Shown here in pieces: positions 48,043-58,643 of a stretch of DNA of 64,000 bases (its first letter is position 1; each line of letters starts with the position of its first letter). This stretch comes from Ustilago trichophora (Eukaryota > Basidiomycota > Ustilaginomycetes > Ustilaginales > Ustilaginaceae): contig OOIN01000014.1 of the NCBI GenBank assembly GCA_900323505.1, positions 124,001 to 188,000 of the forward strand, written 5' to 3'. The position numbers and the translations under genes are program-made. The notes under the pieces are model-generated. The model made no database searches. It was not told the origin of the DNA and saw nothing but the letters and a program-made list of their open reading frames with translations.

Positions 48043-51000
48043 ATGCTGAGCCAACCTTTGATCATCGCTGCGCTCGTTGCGCTGGTGCCGCCATTGCTTC
48101 TGAATGCTGCACTGCGACTGCACTGGTCCAACTTCTTCTGGGCATCTCCGCTGCTCTTGCTTGTATGGACCTCGATCCTTCTCGTCGCGTACCTGTTTGC
48201 CTGTCACATCACCGAAGTCAAATCTATCCACCGTCGACGGAGCTCCAACGACAACCTCAGATCCTTACCACGCCTCGCCTTTCTCACACAAGCGGCATGG
48301 TCCGCACAATACACACGGCTGCAATGGGCCCGCGAGCCTCACAGCGCATTCTGTTTAGATCGGAAGCGAACCGACGCTTCACCACTCACTCGCGTCACTG
48401 ATGAGGTGATCGAGCTCATCCTGCGTGACTTTGTCTGCAAATGGCATACTCCTTTAGCCACCGGTTCGCTCGAACCCACACCCGCCGACTCAGCTCCCGA
48501 ATTCGTTCAGGCCGTCGAGTCAACGATTCGAAACGCGCTCGACAAGGTGACCACGGTCGTAACTCGGCTCGACCATGCTGACCTCGTTGTGCGAAGGCTC
48601 ATGCCCAAGATCACGGCACACATTCACTCGTACCGCAGAGCTGAAGCCGACTTTCGCGGCTCTTCCGAACACGCTCAACTTGCCAGCTTTGGAAGCGACC
48701 AGACTGACCTTTTCCTCGCCAGAAAATTCGAAAATGGTCGTCTACATCCAGCTGTCGGCGACATGAGCAGTCCTCATACCAAAACGGCCGAGCAAGCCTT
48801 CCTTCGATCCGTCTGCACTCGCCTCCTTGGTGCATTCATGCCCTACCCGGAGAGCGAGAGCCCTTCCGTGCACATCGTTGTCCGCGAGGTGCTCAGTTGC
48901 ACCATCGTCTTTGCCGTCATCGAATCCATCAGCGATCCTGACTTTTGGAACAACCTCCTCGAGCAGAAAGCCGGCGCCGTCATTCACGAACAGATTCTCG
49001 TCGGCAAGCTGCGAGATGCCCTCGACAAGCAAGAGTCACTCTCGACTTCCAAGCCTGGCCGAACACGTACGGTCCCCTTTGTCGATATCGATGCCAAGAA
49101 CCTGCTCCCTTGGATGCAAGATGCCAAGAAACCAGATCAAAAGTCGTTTGATGCCTTTTTGCGATCCATAAGACACACGACGTCTCTGCTTGAAGTTCGC
49201 AGGACCAAGAACGATATCGCTGTGCAGATCAGAAAGACAAAGACCAATCTAGAACGCTTGTCAGACGACTCATCCGACTCTTCCCGCGCAAAGCTTCAAT
49301 CTTACCTTCATCGACTTGAGACTGCTTATGTCGTCGCAGAGCAGAAGATTGCGCAGCTCGGATCTGACAAGGGTCTTCCCGCCGTCTCAGCCAAAGCCTC
49401 CGCTGGTGCCGATCCCAACGCCTCTCGCGTCAAGTTGCACGACGTGCTCTTGAATCCATCCAGCCTTTCCTTCTTCATGGAGTTTATGGACCGCCGCAAA
49501 AGATCCATCTTGGTCCAATTCTGGCTCCTCGTAGAGTCTTTCAAGAATCCTCTCGAAGATTCCGAGGCTGATCCGTCAGCGGAGAGGGAGCAATTGAGTA
49601 CTGCTGCGAAGGCCCCACCGCCTTCTCGTGCGGTGATTCAGTCACTCAAAGAGGAGCTTCGGATGTTCGATAACATCTACTATTCTTCTCCCGTCATCAA
49701 GGTGTCGAATCAATACGTGCAAAGTGCCCAGCAATTTCTCAAAACAGGCGAAGATGCTCACATTACCGCCTTGCAGGTGTGGCGTGTCCGAAGAGACGTT
49801 CTTCGTGCACAGAGACAGATCTACGAGGAGATGGAGGAGGAAGACTGGATCAGCTTCCGCGAGAGTGATCTTTTCGTAAAGGCCGCACAGGACCTCCACC
49901 CGAATCCTCACCTTGCCGCGGGTCTCGCCTCGAGTGTCGGCTCCCTCACTACCGACCTTCAACCATTCGCGCACAACAAAGCGTCAGACGGCCAAGAAGG
50001 ACTGCAGCGTCCACTTGGCCGTTCGATTAAGCCCAATCTCGAGCATGCCGACCTGTTCGGCACAGATAAGCCGATAGGTCCTGAATCCAAACAATCCGAT
50101 CTCTTTGGCGACTCGCTCACAGGCAGCAGATCCAAAGCGAGCGCCAAGTCGGACAACCTCGATATCCTCATTGGAGGGCGAACCCAGCACGCAGGACCCG
50201 ACGGCAGGACACCTCTATTCCGCGAAGATCCCCTCTTTGATGAGGCAGATGACAACAATGACGAGCAAGACGGAGACGATCACCGTGGCGACAGCAGCTC
50301 CGACTTTATCCACGTCGAGAAGATGGACGAGCTACAGAGTGTTTTGCAAAGCATCATCGATGATGATCTTGATAAAACCAGAAAGCGGCCAGCCGGGTTT
50401 GCTTCCTTCGGTTCCAACTCTGGCAACAAGCTACGGCGCACAAGTGACCAAGATGTCCATCAACCATCGTCTGACAAGAAAGCAAGCGGGCTGTTCAATG
50501 ACTCGGATCCTCCTGGTCAGCCACACACACCTCGTGAAGCCACCGCCAAGCTCACAGCAGACGACGCTGCTACAAGCGGCGCATTCCCTGGTCTTCCCAG
50601 CTTCAACCTTCGGCAAGAGATTCGCAAAATGGACGCCCAACTCGAGAAGCTTGAGGCGCAAGCTGAGATCCTAGACGCACTGGCCCGGAAAGCCGAGCTG
50701 ACGGGCGCTAGAAGCGGCGAGATGCGATTGCTGGCTCAGTCCATACAAGCAGTTCGGCGCGAAGCACGTGACATTCGATGGCAACGCAATCAGCTCGAAC
50801 AGCAAATGGCTGCGACTCAATTGATACCAGGCCAGACGAGAGTGTCGATCCAGGACACGATGATCTCGGTGGATCAGGAAGGCAAGGAGTATGCCGTCTA
50901 TCTCATCGAGGTGGGCATTTTAGAGCAGGAGAGGAGCAAGTCTGGCAGTCATGGGAGGGGCAAAGAGGCAAGTGCCCCGACAGCACGCGGCTGGATTGTT

Positions 51001-52041
51001 GGAAGGAGATACTCGGAATTCTGGTCTCTGCATCAGTCGCTCAAGGAGCGGTTTGCCGAAGTGCGTGCGCTCGAGTCAGACTTCCCGGGCAAGAGACTGG
51101 TCGGATTGGTACATGCACCTTTTGTTGACGCGAGGAAAGCGGCACTCGAGAGGTATCTACAGGCTCTTGTCAAGCTCAAGGTGGCATGCGAGAGTGAGGA
51201 GCTGCGCCTTTTCCTTTCACAGTCCCAATCTGCTGCTATGCCAAGCCTTGTCTCTCGTGGCTCTGATGATGCTATCACCGCGCCTCAGCTCAGCAACTCT
51301 AGCGCGGTCACGCCAAGCAAGCCCTCGGCTGCATTCCCCGGCGGTGGCCTCGTCAAGACACTTTTCAAAGGCATGACTGGCGTCGCCGAAGGCCTCGATG
51401 ACCTGATCGGCATCGGTCCCTCGATGCTCGATGTCGTTGTGCAACGCCTCTCTACCCAGATGCAGACAAAGTCGGGCACCGCTCTCGTTCAAGGCATCGC
51501 CGACATCGACATGGTCTCGCAAGCCATGGATAAGGATGCCACGCCTGCCGAGTTGCGCGAAGCCGCAGGCGCAGGCACCACGTACTGGACCGAACCCATC
51601 TGTGATCTATTCACCGAACTCTTCGAGCTGCACGAAAAGAATAACTGGCTTCGTCGCCAAGCCATTGTCATCCTCCTCCAGCAGCTCTTTGGTTCGACTG
51701 TCGAGCGTAAGATCCGAACCACCTTCTCTACCGCCTTGTCCCCACCTGCCGTCACCGGATACATTACAGCGTTCAAATCAAGTCTCTGGCCCAACGGCGT
51801 GCTCAAAGAACCAACACCACCTCGAACACCAGCTGAGAAAGATACCCTACGAGAAAACGCCAATAGCAAATTGGCAAGCCTCATTCCGGAACTCGCAGCA
51901 AACTTTGTCGGTAGAGAGAACGCAAGAAAGGGTACACGAAGAGTCTTTTCCGCTTTGCAGAATAAACGTCTCAACAAACATCTCATCTACAGTCTGTTGG
52001 ATGTCGTTGTTGACGAATTGCTTGCCAACACTTCCTCCTGA
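48043..52041 (+). CDS. PXA-RGS-PX-nexin C sorting nexin, Mdm1/SNX13/SNX25-like
   Basis: Single exon, 1332 residues. Two transmembrane segments come first (about 5-24 and 31-55), then a PXA domain (about 105-300, starting DEVIELILRDFVCKWH). The RGS-like domain is about 475-615 (SFFMEFMDRRKRSILVQFWLLVESF to SFRESDLFVKAAQDL). An acidic linker with a coiled coil (about 850-930) leads to the PX domain (about 940-1062), with RRYSEFW and RKAALERYLQ as lipid-binding motifs. A nexin C domain closes the protein (about 1110-1310). In yeast Mdm1 links ER to vacuole/endosome and acts in lipid-droplet contact sites; here the same role is inferred. No frameshift is visible across 4 kb. Confidence 0.92.
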   Translation: MLSQPLIIAALVALVPPLLLNAALRLHWSNFFWASPLLLLVWTSILLVAYLFACHITEVKSIHRRRSSNDNLRSLPRLAFLTQAAWSAQYTRLQWAREPHSAFCLDRKRTDASPLTRVTDEVIELILRDFVCKWHTPLATGSLEPTPADSAPEFVQAVESTIRNALDKVTTVVTRLDHADLVVRRLMPKITAHIHSYRRAEADFRGSSEHAQLASFGSDQTDLFLARKFENGRLHPAVGDMSSPHTKTAEQAFLRSVCTRLLGAFMPYPESESPSVHIVVREVLSCTIVFAVIESISDPDFWNNLLEQKAGAVIHEQILVGKLRDALDKQESLSTSKPGRTRTVPFVDIDAKNLLPWMQDAKKPDQKSFDAFLRSIRHTTSLLEVRRTKNDIAVQIRKTKTNLERLSDDSSDSSRAKLQSYLHRLETAYVVAEQKIAQLGSDKGLPAVSAKASAGADPNASRVKLHDVLLNPSSLSFFMEFMDRRKRSILVQFWLLVESFKNPLEDSEADPSAEREQLSTAAKAPPPSRAVIQSLKEELRMFDNIYYSSPVIKVSNQYVQSAQQFLKTGEDAHITALQVWRVRRDVLRAQRQIYEEMEEEDWISFRESDLFVKAAQDLHPNPHLAAGLASSVGSLTTDLQPFAHNKASDGQEGLQRPLGRSIKPNLEHADLFGTDKPIGPESKQSDLFGDSLTGSRSKASAKSDNLDILIGGRTQHAGPDGRTPLFREDPLFDEADDNNDEQDGDDHRGDSSSDFIHVEKMDELQSVLQSIIDDDLDKTRKRPAGFASFGSNSGNKLRRTSDQDVHQPSSDKKASGLFNDSDPPGQPHTPREATAKLTADDAATSGAFPGLPSFNLRQEIRKMDAQLEKLEAQAEILDALARKAELTGARSGEMRLLAQSIQAVRREARDIRWQRNQLEQQMAATQLIPGQTRVSIQDTMISVDQEGKEYAVYLIEVGILEQERSKSGSHGRGKEASAPTARGWIVGRRYSEFWSLHQSLKERFAEVRALESDFPGKRLVGLVHAPFVDARKAALERYLQALVKLKVACESEELRLFLSQSQSAAMPSLVSRGSDDAITAPQLSNSSAVTPSKPSAAFPGGGLVKTLFKGMTGVAEGLDDLIGIGPSMLDVVVQRLSTQMQTKSGTALVQGIADIDMVSQAMDKDATPAELREAAGAGTTYWTEPICDLFTELFELHEKNNWLRRQAIVILLQQLFGSTVERKIRTTFSTALSPPAVTGYITAFKSSLWPNGVLKEPTPPRTPAEKDTLRENANSKLASLIPELAANFVGRENARKGTRRVFSALQNKRLNKHLIYSLLDVVVDELLANTSS

Positions 52042-52229
52042 TAGTTGCGAGGTGTTTTGACGAAATGTTGGTGTATCTGCATGTCATTGTCACAATCTAT
52101 CTTGTGTTGACCTGAGGGCTGGTTTGACAGTCTACTTTTGAGGTCAAGTCATAAAAGGGGGGTATATCATTGTACTGTAGAATAAGACCTGACAAAATGA
52201 AAAACAAAGAAGGTATGGTTGTGTGTATT

Positions 52230-54206
52230 TTAATCGATAGAAACGTCAGCAAGCGACGGAAAGTTTGTGTCGATAGCCGAGATTGAATGTAAATCCGACA
52301 AAGTGTTTGGGTTCAAGAGATCGACATGATCAATCTTGTGTGACATGGCGAAATTGAGAGAAGAACTTGAAGGAAGATGATCATGATTTCTACTTGTATC
52401 CCCATCCTCCACGTGCTCATGTTCAAGGTTATCGTCAAAAGTCATTGAAGATTCCAACAGATCCGTAGCAATTGTAGTATCCGCCTCTTCATCCATCTCT
52501 CTTTGCATCTCTTCCAATTCTGCAGGATGTAAAACTTTACCACCTGTATTCTCGGGCCCCTCGTATTCAGCAAGGATGGCTTTGCGTGCTTGTTCCACCA
52601 TGCTATCTACCAAATTTTTACACCTCTGATGCGCCGCTTCCAACTCCGGATCCTCCTTTCTTACCATAAACTCGTCATCATCATCATCATTTTCGTCACT
52701 GTCAGTCTCGAGATCCTCATCATCGCTAAAAATACCATTGCCACCGCCACCAGAGGGATCACGAGAAGTTGTAGCAACTACAGAAAGTCCTCTTCCTTCC
52801 CTGAGGCGTCTTTTGAGTTCGCGAATCTCCCTCGCCTGTTTCATTTTGGTGACTTCGAGAGCGGAGTTGATGGCAAGAAGGCTTTTGTTGGTGATTTCAA
52901 GATCGAGTAGTTTGCGATGGACGCGTGCTTCTTCAGCTTCGCCGGTTTCGCTGGGAGAACGCGGAGTTTCGGATGAAGGCGATAGAGGCTGACTGACGGA
53001 ATGCGCAGAAAAGGTGCTCGAGGCGAAACTGGCACGCTGCTCAACAGCGGGACGTGACGGTGCGATAACGTTGGCTAGATCCATGAAGCTCGGCGGCATA
53101 GCAGATCTCTGCAGGGAAGGGCCAGGTCGCAAAGAAGCGCGGCCAGTCGTCATCGATGTGGTTTGCTCGAATCGGTTGCCACTACCAGCATTGCCTACTG
53201 GTCGATACTCGCTGGGCGATATCGCATAGATGGATTGGTCATCGATCGAAGTGTTAAAAGCGTTGGCGACGTTGAACGCTCTCGTCGACTCGGCAGTCCT
53301 AAGTGCGGTCGGTACAGCTACAGGTATGGAAGCTTGTCTATCTGGTACCAGAGGTTCGGGATGTTGCGGAAATGTAGAGATCTGTTTCGAAGGGCTCATT
53401 TGTTGCGCCGAAGCAGGCCCAGCATCCGCAACGGCCGGAGCTGGAAGAACAGGCGAGGGTGATCTGCTCTTGGGCAGTAATGCACTACGATCGAGCGTCT
53501 CTTGCGAGCGTTGTGGTGAAAGCAAGTGACGAGCAGGTATCGCCGAAGCAGGACGAGCGGATGTGGAGGGATTGGATGGTTTCTGAAACTGCGACTGATC
53601 CGCACGCGGCACGGGCGATCTGAGAGATGTTGAAGCCGACAGCTGTGAGCTCGCCGAGAACCTGGTGCTGGGCGAGGCGACGGAGGTAGAAGCGGACAAG
53701 TCTACGCTGCCGTTGCGCGCTCTGAGTTTGGGTGAGCGCAGAGATACGAGGTTGGCATCGACCGGCGCATCGTTTCTGACATCTGCAAGTCTAAAGGAGG
53801 AGGCGCTGGCACCGACCGTCGAGCCTGACCTGGCGTGAAATGTGGGAGTGGAGCGTATGGTGGGAGAAGGAGCCGATAGTCTCGCTGTGATGGTACTAGG
53901 ACCAGCGGAAGCGGCGGATTTTGGACGGCTGGAAACGGATGGAGACATGGCGGGGCTGTTTGCTGCAGATGAGGGACTGGCAAAGGCTGACATGTCGACA
54001 CGCGCACGACCGGTACCCGGAGTTGGACGAGTTGCAGTAGGTGTAGCAGAGTTGGACAAGGAAGGAGACGAATAGCCATGATGTGCCCTGACGATACGAG
54101 GACGAGCATTAGGTGTCACCGAGCTGGAAGGAGACTCGACGGGTGCAGAGTCGATGCGACCCATGACCTTGCGCTTGGTGGTTGCTGTGGGCGTTGAGTG
54201 TGACAT
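52230..54206 (-). CDS. Ser/Pro-rich coiled-coil protein of unknown function
   Basis: Single exon, 658 residues from ATG 54206 (further upstream the frame reaches only a TTG). The first 420 residues are Ser/Pro/Ala/Arg-rich and probably disordered, with many SP and TP sites that kinases could use. A clear coiled coil follows at about 430-475 (LLDLEITNKSLLAINSALE and REIRELKRRLREGRG), then an acidic run (DDEDLETDSDENDDDDDE) and a segment with AHQRCKNLVDSMVEQARKAILAEYEG. The LEITNKSLLAIN block looks like a conserved fungal motif that I cannot name. It may be a scaffold or cytoskeletal regulator; no function is claimed. It ends convergently with the sorting nexin. Confidence 0.85.
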   Translation of the reverse strand: MSHSTPTATTKRKVMGRIDSAPVESPSSSVTPNARPRIVRAHHGYSSPSLSNSATPTATRPTPGTGRARVDMSAFASPSSAANSPAMSPSVSSRPKSAASAGPSTITARLSAPSPTIRSTPTFHARSGSTVGASASSFRLADVRNDAPVDANLVSLRSPKLRARNGSVDLSASTSVASPSTRFSASSQLSASTSLRSPVPRADQSQFQKPSNPSTSARPASAIPARHLLSPQRSQETLDRSALLPKSRSPSPVLPAPAVADAGPASAQQMSPSKQISTFPQHPEPLVPDRQASIPVAVPTALRTAESTRAFNVANAFNTSIDDQSIYAISPSEYRPVGNAGSGNRFEQTTSMTTGRASLRPGPSLQRSAMPPSFMDLANVIAPSRPAVEQRASFASSTFSAHSVSQPLSPSSETPRSPSETGEAEEARVHRKLLDLEITNKSLLAINSALEVTKMKQAREIRELKRRLREGRGLSVVATTSRDPSGGGGNGIFSDDEDLETDSDENDDDDDEFMVRKEDPELEAAHQRCKNLVDSMVEQARKAILAEYEGPENTGGKVLHPAELEEMQREMDEEADTTIATDLLESSMTFDDNLEHEHVEDGDTSRNHDHLPSSSSLNFAMSHKIDHVDLLNPNTLSDLHSISAIDTNFPSLADVSID

Positions 54207-54810
54207 GATGATATTGAAAGTGTCGGCTAGAGCCCAAGCTCTCCCCAAGACGGGGTGTGGAAGGTAGACGTGTTGTATGTGGACGACCGATCAGGACCTT
54301 GAGTTGCAGATCGTGTGATACAAAGGAGACAGAGACACTTGTTGGTGGAAGTGTTGTCGCCTGTAGCTTTCAAAGGTGGATGGCCTTGTGAATTTGGAAG
54401 GCACTATGAGGAGGTGAGAGACATACTGACGGTGCTCCAATCGTCCAATCAGTGCGATGGGAAAGAGAGGCAAGTCGATGTTGTAGATACAATGATTGGC
54501 CAGTGGAGAGTGGAGAGTGGAAGAAGATGATGGATGATGGATGGTGATGAAATTGTGGTGGAGCTTGTTGAATGTTTGAAAGTGTTGGTCATAGCGGTGC
54601 GGTGCGTTGTAGGTGCGGTGTTGCTGTGAATGTGATTGACACGCGACGCATTTATTAACAACACTTTGTCACGAAATTTCCAAGGACCCTTGATTGTGTA
54701 AAAATGTGCACCGTGCAACCAACACACTTCTCATTTTTGGTGTTTGCATAGTCGTAGTATAGACGAGCACAGACAAGCAGTATGGAATATCAATTTGTTT
54801 GATTGCTCGC
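54207..54810. other. Intergenic: promoter of the Ser-rich gene and MOG1 3' region
   Basis: Purine-rich repeats of GATGGATGATG type (54525-54545). No gene seen. Confidence 0.5.
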
Positions 54811-55547
54811 TCAGGCAAACAAACCCCAGTCTCGGATCTGAAGAGAGTCGACAGCCGATTCGAAAGCGGATTGTGCTAGAAAGTTTTGGCCTGCTTCAGA
54901 AGCATTTTCAGGCTGATTGAGACTCAAGACGAGGTCGATGTTTTTGCAAGGCAGTCGCCAGAGAGCCACACGGATAGTGACAGCTTCTTCGGGTTCAGAA
55001 GCCTTTCCAAACTTTCGGACGAGCTGAGTTCCTGTGAGCAGTGCCGGCGATGGGGTTGCTGGTGGTTGAGCCTCTTGTGCCGGTACCTGTGTCTGGTGTA
55101 CGGTTGAGCTGCTTGCCGAGTTATCGTGTGCGAGGGAATCAAAGTGGAATCTGTACGAGTCAATCATAATATTGGAAGGCGAGCTATGGTCAGTCTGTTC
55201 TGCTGTGGACAAGACAGGTAGCGAGGATTTGATTTGACTTACCTGACAGCCTTGTCTAGATCCTCACCGCTACCTTGGTCGGTAGCAAGCTGCAAAACCT
55301 CGACGATGAGACTTATATCCGAGTCCTGACGCAAAAGTACTTCTTGGTTGTCTGGAACTTGTCGGAAGTCGCTGTTGCAATTGTGACGAGGTTAAGAGAT
55401 GGTGTTGGTAAGCTAGAGAGTCAGTTGAATAGCGGGATGCAACAGGCGCACACACCTTGCGTCGATGAAACCTTTGGGCAGGTCGACGGTGATTGCACCG
55501 CCGAAAAGAGCGCGGTTCTCTGTTGATGATGATGAGATGGGTGCCAT
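54811..55547 (-). CDS. MOG1: Ran-binding nuclear import factor Mog1
   Basis: Three exons: 55547-55456, 55371-55243 and 55150-54811; 186 residues. Exon 1 gives ENRALFGGAITVDLPKGFIDA, exon 2 SDFRQVPDNQEVLLRQDSDISLIVEVLQLA, and exon 3 RFHFDSLAHDNSAS, in the Mog1 order. For the last acceptor I chose TACAG at 55155-55151, because it gives DKAVRFHFDSLAHDN; another acceptor (CATAG) would keep 16 additional residues and is the main uncertainty. All three junctions are phase 2. Mog1 binds Ran (Gsp1), stimulates nucleotide release and is needed for nuclear transport. Length fits the family (about 186-218). Splice sites are inferred from sequence and family match. Confidence 0.88.
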
Positions 55548-56215
55548 ATTGTGATGCAGTGCTTTGGTGAAGAGATGGTCGGATGGTAACGGAAGAAGGA
55601 TTGTATGCAAAGTGTAAAAGAGAGGAGTCGAGGTGAAGCGGGGCCGAATGCCATGGTGGTTTGCTTAGTCATGCAGTGTCATTCGTTCAGGTACAACACC
55701 GCCTAATTTGGAAAATCAGCTCACTTTGGGAGGGTGCGACACGCGCTTTTTGCGTGTTGGTCTGTTTTCGAGAATTTGAGTGATAATGACTGGCTGACTG
55801 GCTGATTCAAAAACCGCGTGATACCTAAATTGTCGCCGAGAAGAAACGGCACTTTGCCAGTTTGAGTTGGACATGGACAGGGCCAAGAAGAATCAGACGC
55901 GGCAAAGTGTGGTTGGAGGGAACCCGTTGTGGGTCCAACATGTACAGTAAACGTGCGTGCGTGTGTCTTGGTGCGTACTGTACTGTACTGTACAGGTAAC
56001 AGTATGTGCTGCTCTCCCTCTTGCTGGGTCTCCTCTCTCTCTCCACCTCCATCTCATCGTTCAACACGACCTCGCTTCGCCGTCGTCCCTTTCTACACTC
56101 TTTTCCACAACACTGTTGTACATAGTTTATTCAGTAAGTCAACCCTCTTCACACTTACGCATGGATTCAAGTGTCAACTTGACTGACAGCGCTTTGACTC
56201 TTACCTGCAACAGAA
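55548..56215. promoter_or_regulatory. Divergent promoter MOG1 / ERG6 with TACTG repeat and a likely 5'-UTR intron
   Basis: Opposite-strand genes start 668 bases apart. TACTG is repeated three times followed by TACAG (55976-55995), and TACAGTA occurs at 55943-55949. Before ERG6 a GTAAGT donor at 56134 and a CAACAG acceptor at 56208-56213, with a CTGAC branch at 56182-56186, suggest an 80-base intron in the 5' UTR ending two bases before the ATG. Confidence 0.55.
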
Positions 56216-57259
56216 ATGGCCCCTACCGCTACCAACGTCCGCAACAACGAGGGCATTGCCAACTACACCAAATTCTGGCAGAAGGATTCCAAGGATGATT
56301 CGGCTACCGACATGGCCAACCGTCTCTCCGAGTACACCTCGGTCGTAAACGGTTACTACGACGGTGCCACCGACCTCTACGAGTACGGTTGGGGTCAGAA
56401 CTTCCACTTTGCCCGCTACTACCCCGGTGAGGCCTTCATGCAGGCCATCGCTCGTCACGAACATTACCTCGCTCACCAGATGCAGCTCAAGCCCAAGATG
56501 CGTGTCCTCGATGTCGGTTGCGGTGTCGGTGGTCCCGCTCGTGAGATTGCCCGTTTTGCAGATGTCAACATTGTCGGTCTCAACAACAACGAATACCAGA
56601 TCCAGCGCGCTCGCAAGTACACCGAAAAGGCCAGTCTCTCGGCTCAGGTCGAATTCGTCAAGGGTGACTTTATGAAGCTCGCAGACCAGTTTGGCGAGAA
56701 CAGCTTCGACGCCGTTTACGCCATCGAGGCCACTTGCCACGCTCCCAACTTTGAGGGCATCTACGGCGAGATCCAAAAGGTTCTCAAGCCTGGAGGAATC
56801 TTTGGCGTTTACGAATGGTGCATGACCGACCAATGGGATCCCACCAACCCCGAGCACAAGCGCATTGCCCACGGCATCGAGGTCGGTGACGGCATTCCCG
56901 AGATGCGCTCCATCAAGAATGCTCGAAATGCCCTCAAGACGGTCGGTTTCGAGATTCTTCACGAGGAGGACCTCGCCGACCGCGGAGACAAGATTCCCTG
57001 GTACTACCCCATCGCCGGTAGCTTGAGGGACTGCCAGACCGTCTGGGACTACTTTACCGTGGCCCGCATGACCAAGATTGGTCGAGCTACCACCCAATAC
57101 GGTGTCAAGCTCCTCGAAACACTTCGCCTCGTACCCAAGGGTACCCACTCGGTCGGCGAGTCGCTCGTTGTTGCCGCCGACGCCCTCGTAGACGGTGGTC
57201 GCACCAAGCTCTTCACCCCCATGATGCTCTTTGTCTGCCGCAAGTCCGAGTCCAAATAA
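56216..57259 (+). CDS. ERG6: Sterol 24-C-methyltransferase Erg6
   Basis: Single coding exon, 347 residues. YYDGATDLYEYGWGQNFHFARY near 44-65 is the sterol-binding signature. The SAM-binding motif VLDVGCGVGGPAREIARF follows at about 98-115, then GLNNNEYQIQRARKY and AIEATCHAPNFEGIY, all diagnostic of Erg6. The C-terminus carries LVVAADALVDGGRTKLFTPMMLFVCRK, as in other fungal enzymes. It methylates zymosterol at C-24 in ergosterol synthesis, on ER or lipid droplets. Codon use is strongly biased to C-ending codons, consistent with high expression. An intron is likely in the 5' UTR (56134-56213). Confidence 0.97.
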   Translation: MAPTATNVRNNEGIANYTKFWQKDSKDDSATDMANRLSEYTSVVNGYYDGATDLYEYGWGQNFHFARYYPGEAFMQAIARHEHYLAHQMQLKPKMRVLDVGCGVGGPAREIARFADVNIVGLNNNEYQIQRARKYTEKASLSAQVEFVKGDFMKLADQFGENSFDAVYAIEATCHAPNFEGIYGEIQKVLKPGGIFGVYEWCMTDQWDPTNPEHKRIAHGIEVGDGIPEMRSIKNARNALKTVGFEILHEEDLADRGDKIPWYYPIAGSLRDCQTVWDYFTVARMTKIGRATTQYGVKLLETLRLVPKGTHSVGESLVVAADALVDGGRTKLFTPMMLFVCRKSESK

Positions 57260-57518
57260 GCACATCTGTCCAACCCCAGCCCACCATAGCCGGTCAGCAA
57301 GCTTGCTCCATGTCTTTATATTCACAGCACACACACACACACGCACACGCATACCTACATATATCAGGCTGCATCTTCTCCAAATCGCCCCCTCGTCGCA
57401 TCTCTGTTTCAGGCTTTTTTGCATCCGGCTCGCATCCAACACTGTCGCTTCGCGGATCCACACACACTTGTAGAAAAAAGAATCGAACAAGTTTCTCAGA
57501 TTAAACGCCACGACTGCA
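57260..57518. other. Convergent 3' region ERG6 / DHFR
   Basis: 259 bases with a CA-rich tract (57330-57350). No gene. Confidence 0.6.
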
Positions 57519-58385
57519 TCAACACGTCCCTTGTTTTTCCCACAGTTGGTACTCGTACCACGTTTCGCCTTCACTTGTGACCATATCGGGCGAATTCAGC
57601 AGTGCGCTTGGGCATGAGTTGCCAAGGTATTGTCGTAGCGAATCTGTTGATGCCTGGGTCCATTTTGCTTGGTTGAGTAGCGATGTTGGGTCTTGTTGGG
57701 GTGGGTTTGCGTGATGCTCTGCTAGGATTTCGTTGGCATGTTGAAGCTCGTGCGTGTACTGCTGTTTGGTTCTGAATTCGGGAAAGTAGGCATCGCATTC
57801 GTAGTGGGGTGTCAAGATACGTGTGATGAGCAACTTGTCTACTGTTGCTAGGCTCGAGTCGAGGTTGAGCAGGTCTGTGTAGAGTTGAGCTCCTCCGATT
57901 ACAAAGATTCTGCCGAGGTTTTCGTCGTGTTGAGCTGCAGGAGCGGCCAGATGTTTCAAGGCTTGTTCAATCGATGCGAACACTTTGACGTCTTTCGAAT
58001 CGGGATCTCTGCCAGAAGAAAAAGAAGCAAACCAGCGAGGGACTTCAGTATTACTGTTTGCCATAGCAGCGGATGCAAAAGGGGTGTAAAGGAAGCAATA
58101 TGCAAACACTCACACTCCGAGATCTTGAGCACTACACGTTCGACTAATGACAATGTTGATTCGACCCCCCAATGGTCGGAATTTGGGTGGAATGCTAGCC
58201 CACGTCTTTCTTCCCATAATGACGGCATTCCGAGCTCCTCGAAGCTTGTCTTGCTCGGCAACGTAGCTCGTGACGCTGCGAAAGTATGCCATCTCGCCCT
58301 TGAGTCTCCAAGGCAATCCACCGTCTTTACCAATGCCGTTGGTCAGCGACATGGCGGCAACCATTGCCAGCTTGAGTTTACCCAT
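57519..58385 (-). CDS. DFR1: Dihydrofolate reductase
   Basis: Exons 58385-58114 and 58053-57519; the intron 58113-58054 (GTGAGT donor, ACAG acceptor) is 60 nt and joins AQDLGV to NTEVPRWF in phase 2. Total 268 residues. KLAMVAAMSLTNGIGKDGGLPWRLKGEMAYF is the N-terminal DHFR motif with the acidic catalytic residue (Glu in KGEMAYF). NAVIMGRKTWASIPPKFRPLGGRINIVISR binds NADPH, and GRIFVIGGAQLYTDLL is the second NADPH motif. The C-terminal half is longer than in bacteria because of an insertion (about 185-235), common in fungi. It makes tetrahydrofolate for thymidylate and purine synthesis and is the target of antifolates. Confidence 0.95.
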
Positions 58386-58643
58386 CGTCGGTGTGTCAGA
58401 AGGAATGTGTAGAAGAGGCTGATGTGGTACCTCTGTGAATGGTGCGCATCGCGACTCTCAAATCGTGGAGTACAGGTACTGTACAGTACATTTCGGATCT
58501 CGGAATTTGACACTTGTGAAAGCTCACCCGAACAATCAGGGGCGTACAGTACAGTATGTATGCACTGATCTTGCTTTCACCACCATACGATCTCAAGCCT
58601 GGAATGTGACCAATAAACGCCTCCATCATCCTTTCGCTACGGC
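58386..58643. promoter_or_regulatory. DHFR upstream region with palindromic TACTGTA motifs
   Basis: A perfect 14-bp palindrome GTACTGTACAGTAC at 58476-58489 and a direct double TACAGTACAGTA at 58545-58556 lie about 90-170 bases before the DHFR ATG. Function unknown. The same 14-bp palindrome occurs at 23726-23739. Confidence 0.5.

Noticed and set aside
56201..57574. 457-codon minus-strand open frame across ERG6
   Set aside because: It arises from strong codon bias of ERG6 on the other strand and has no domain of its own.
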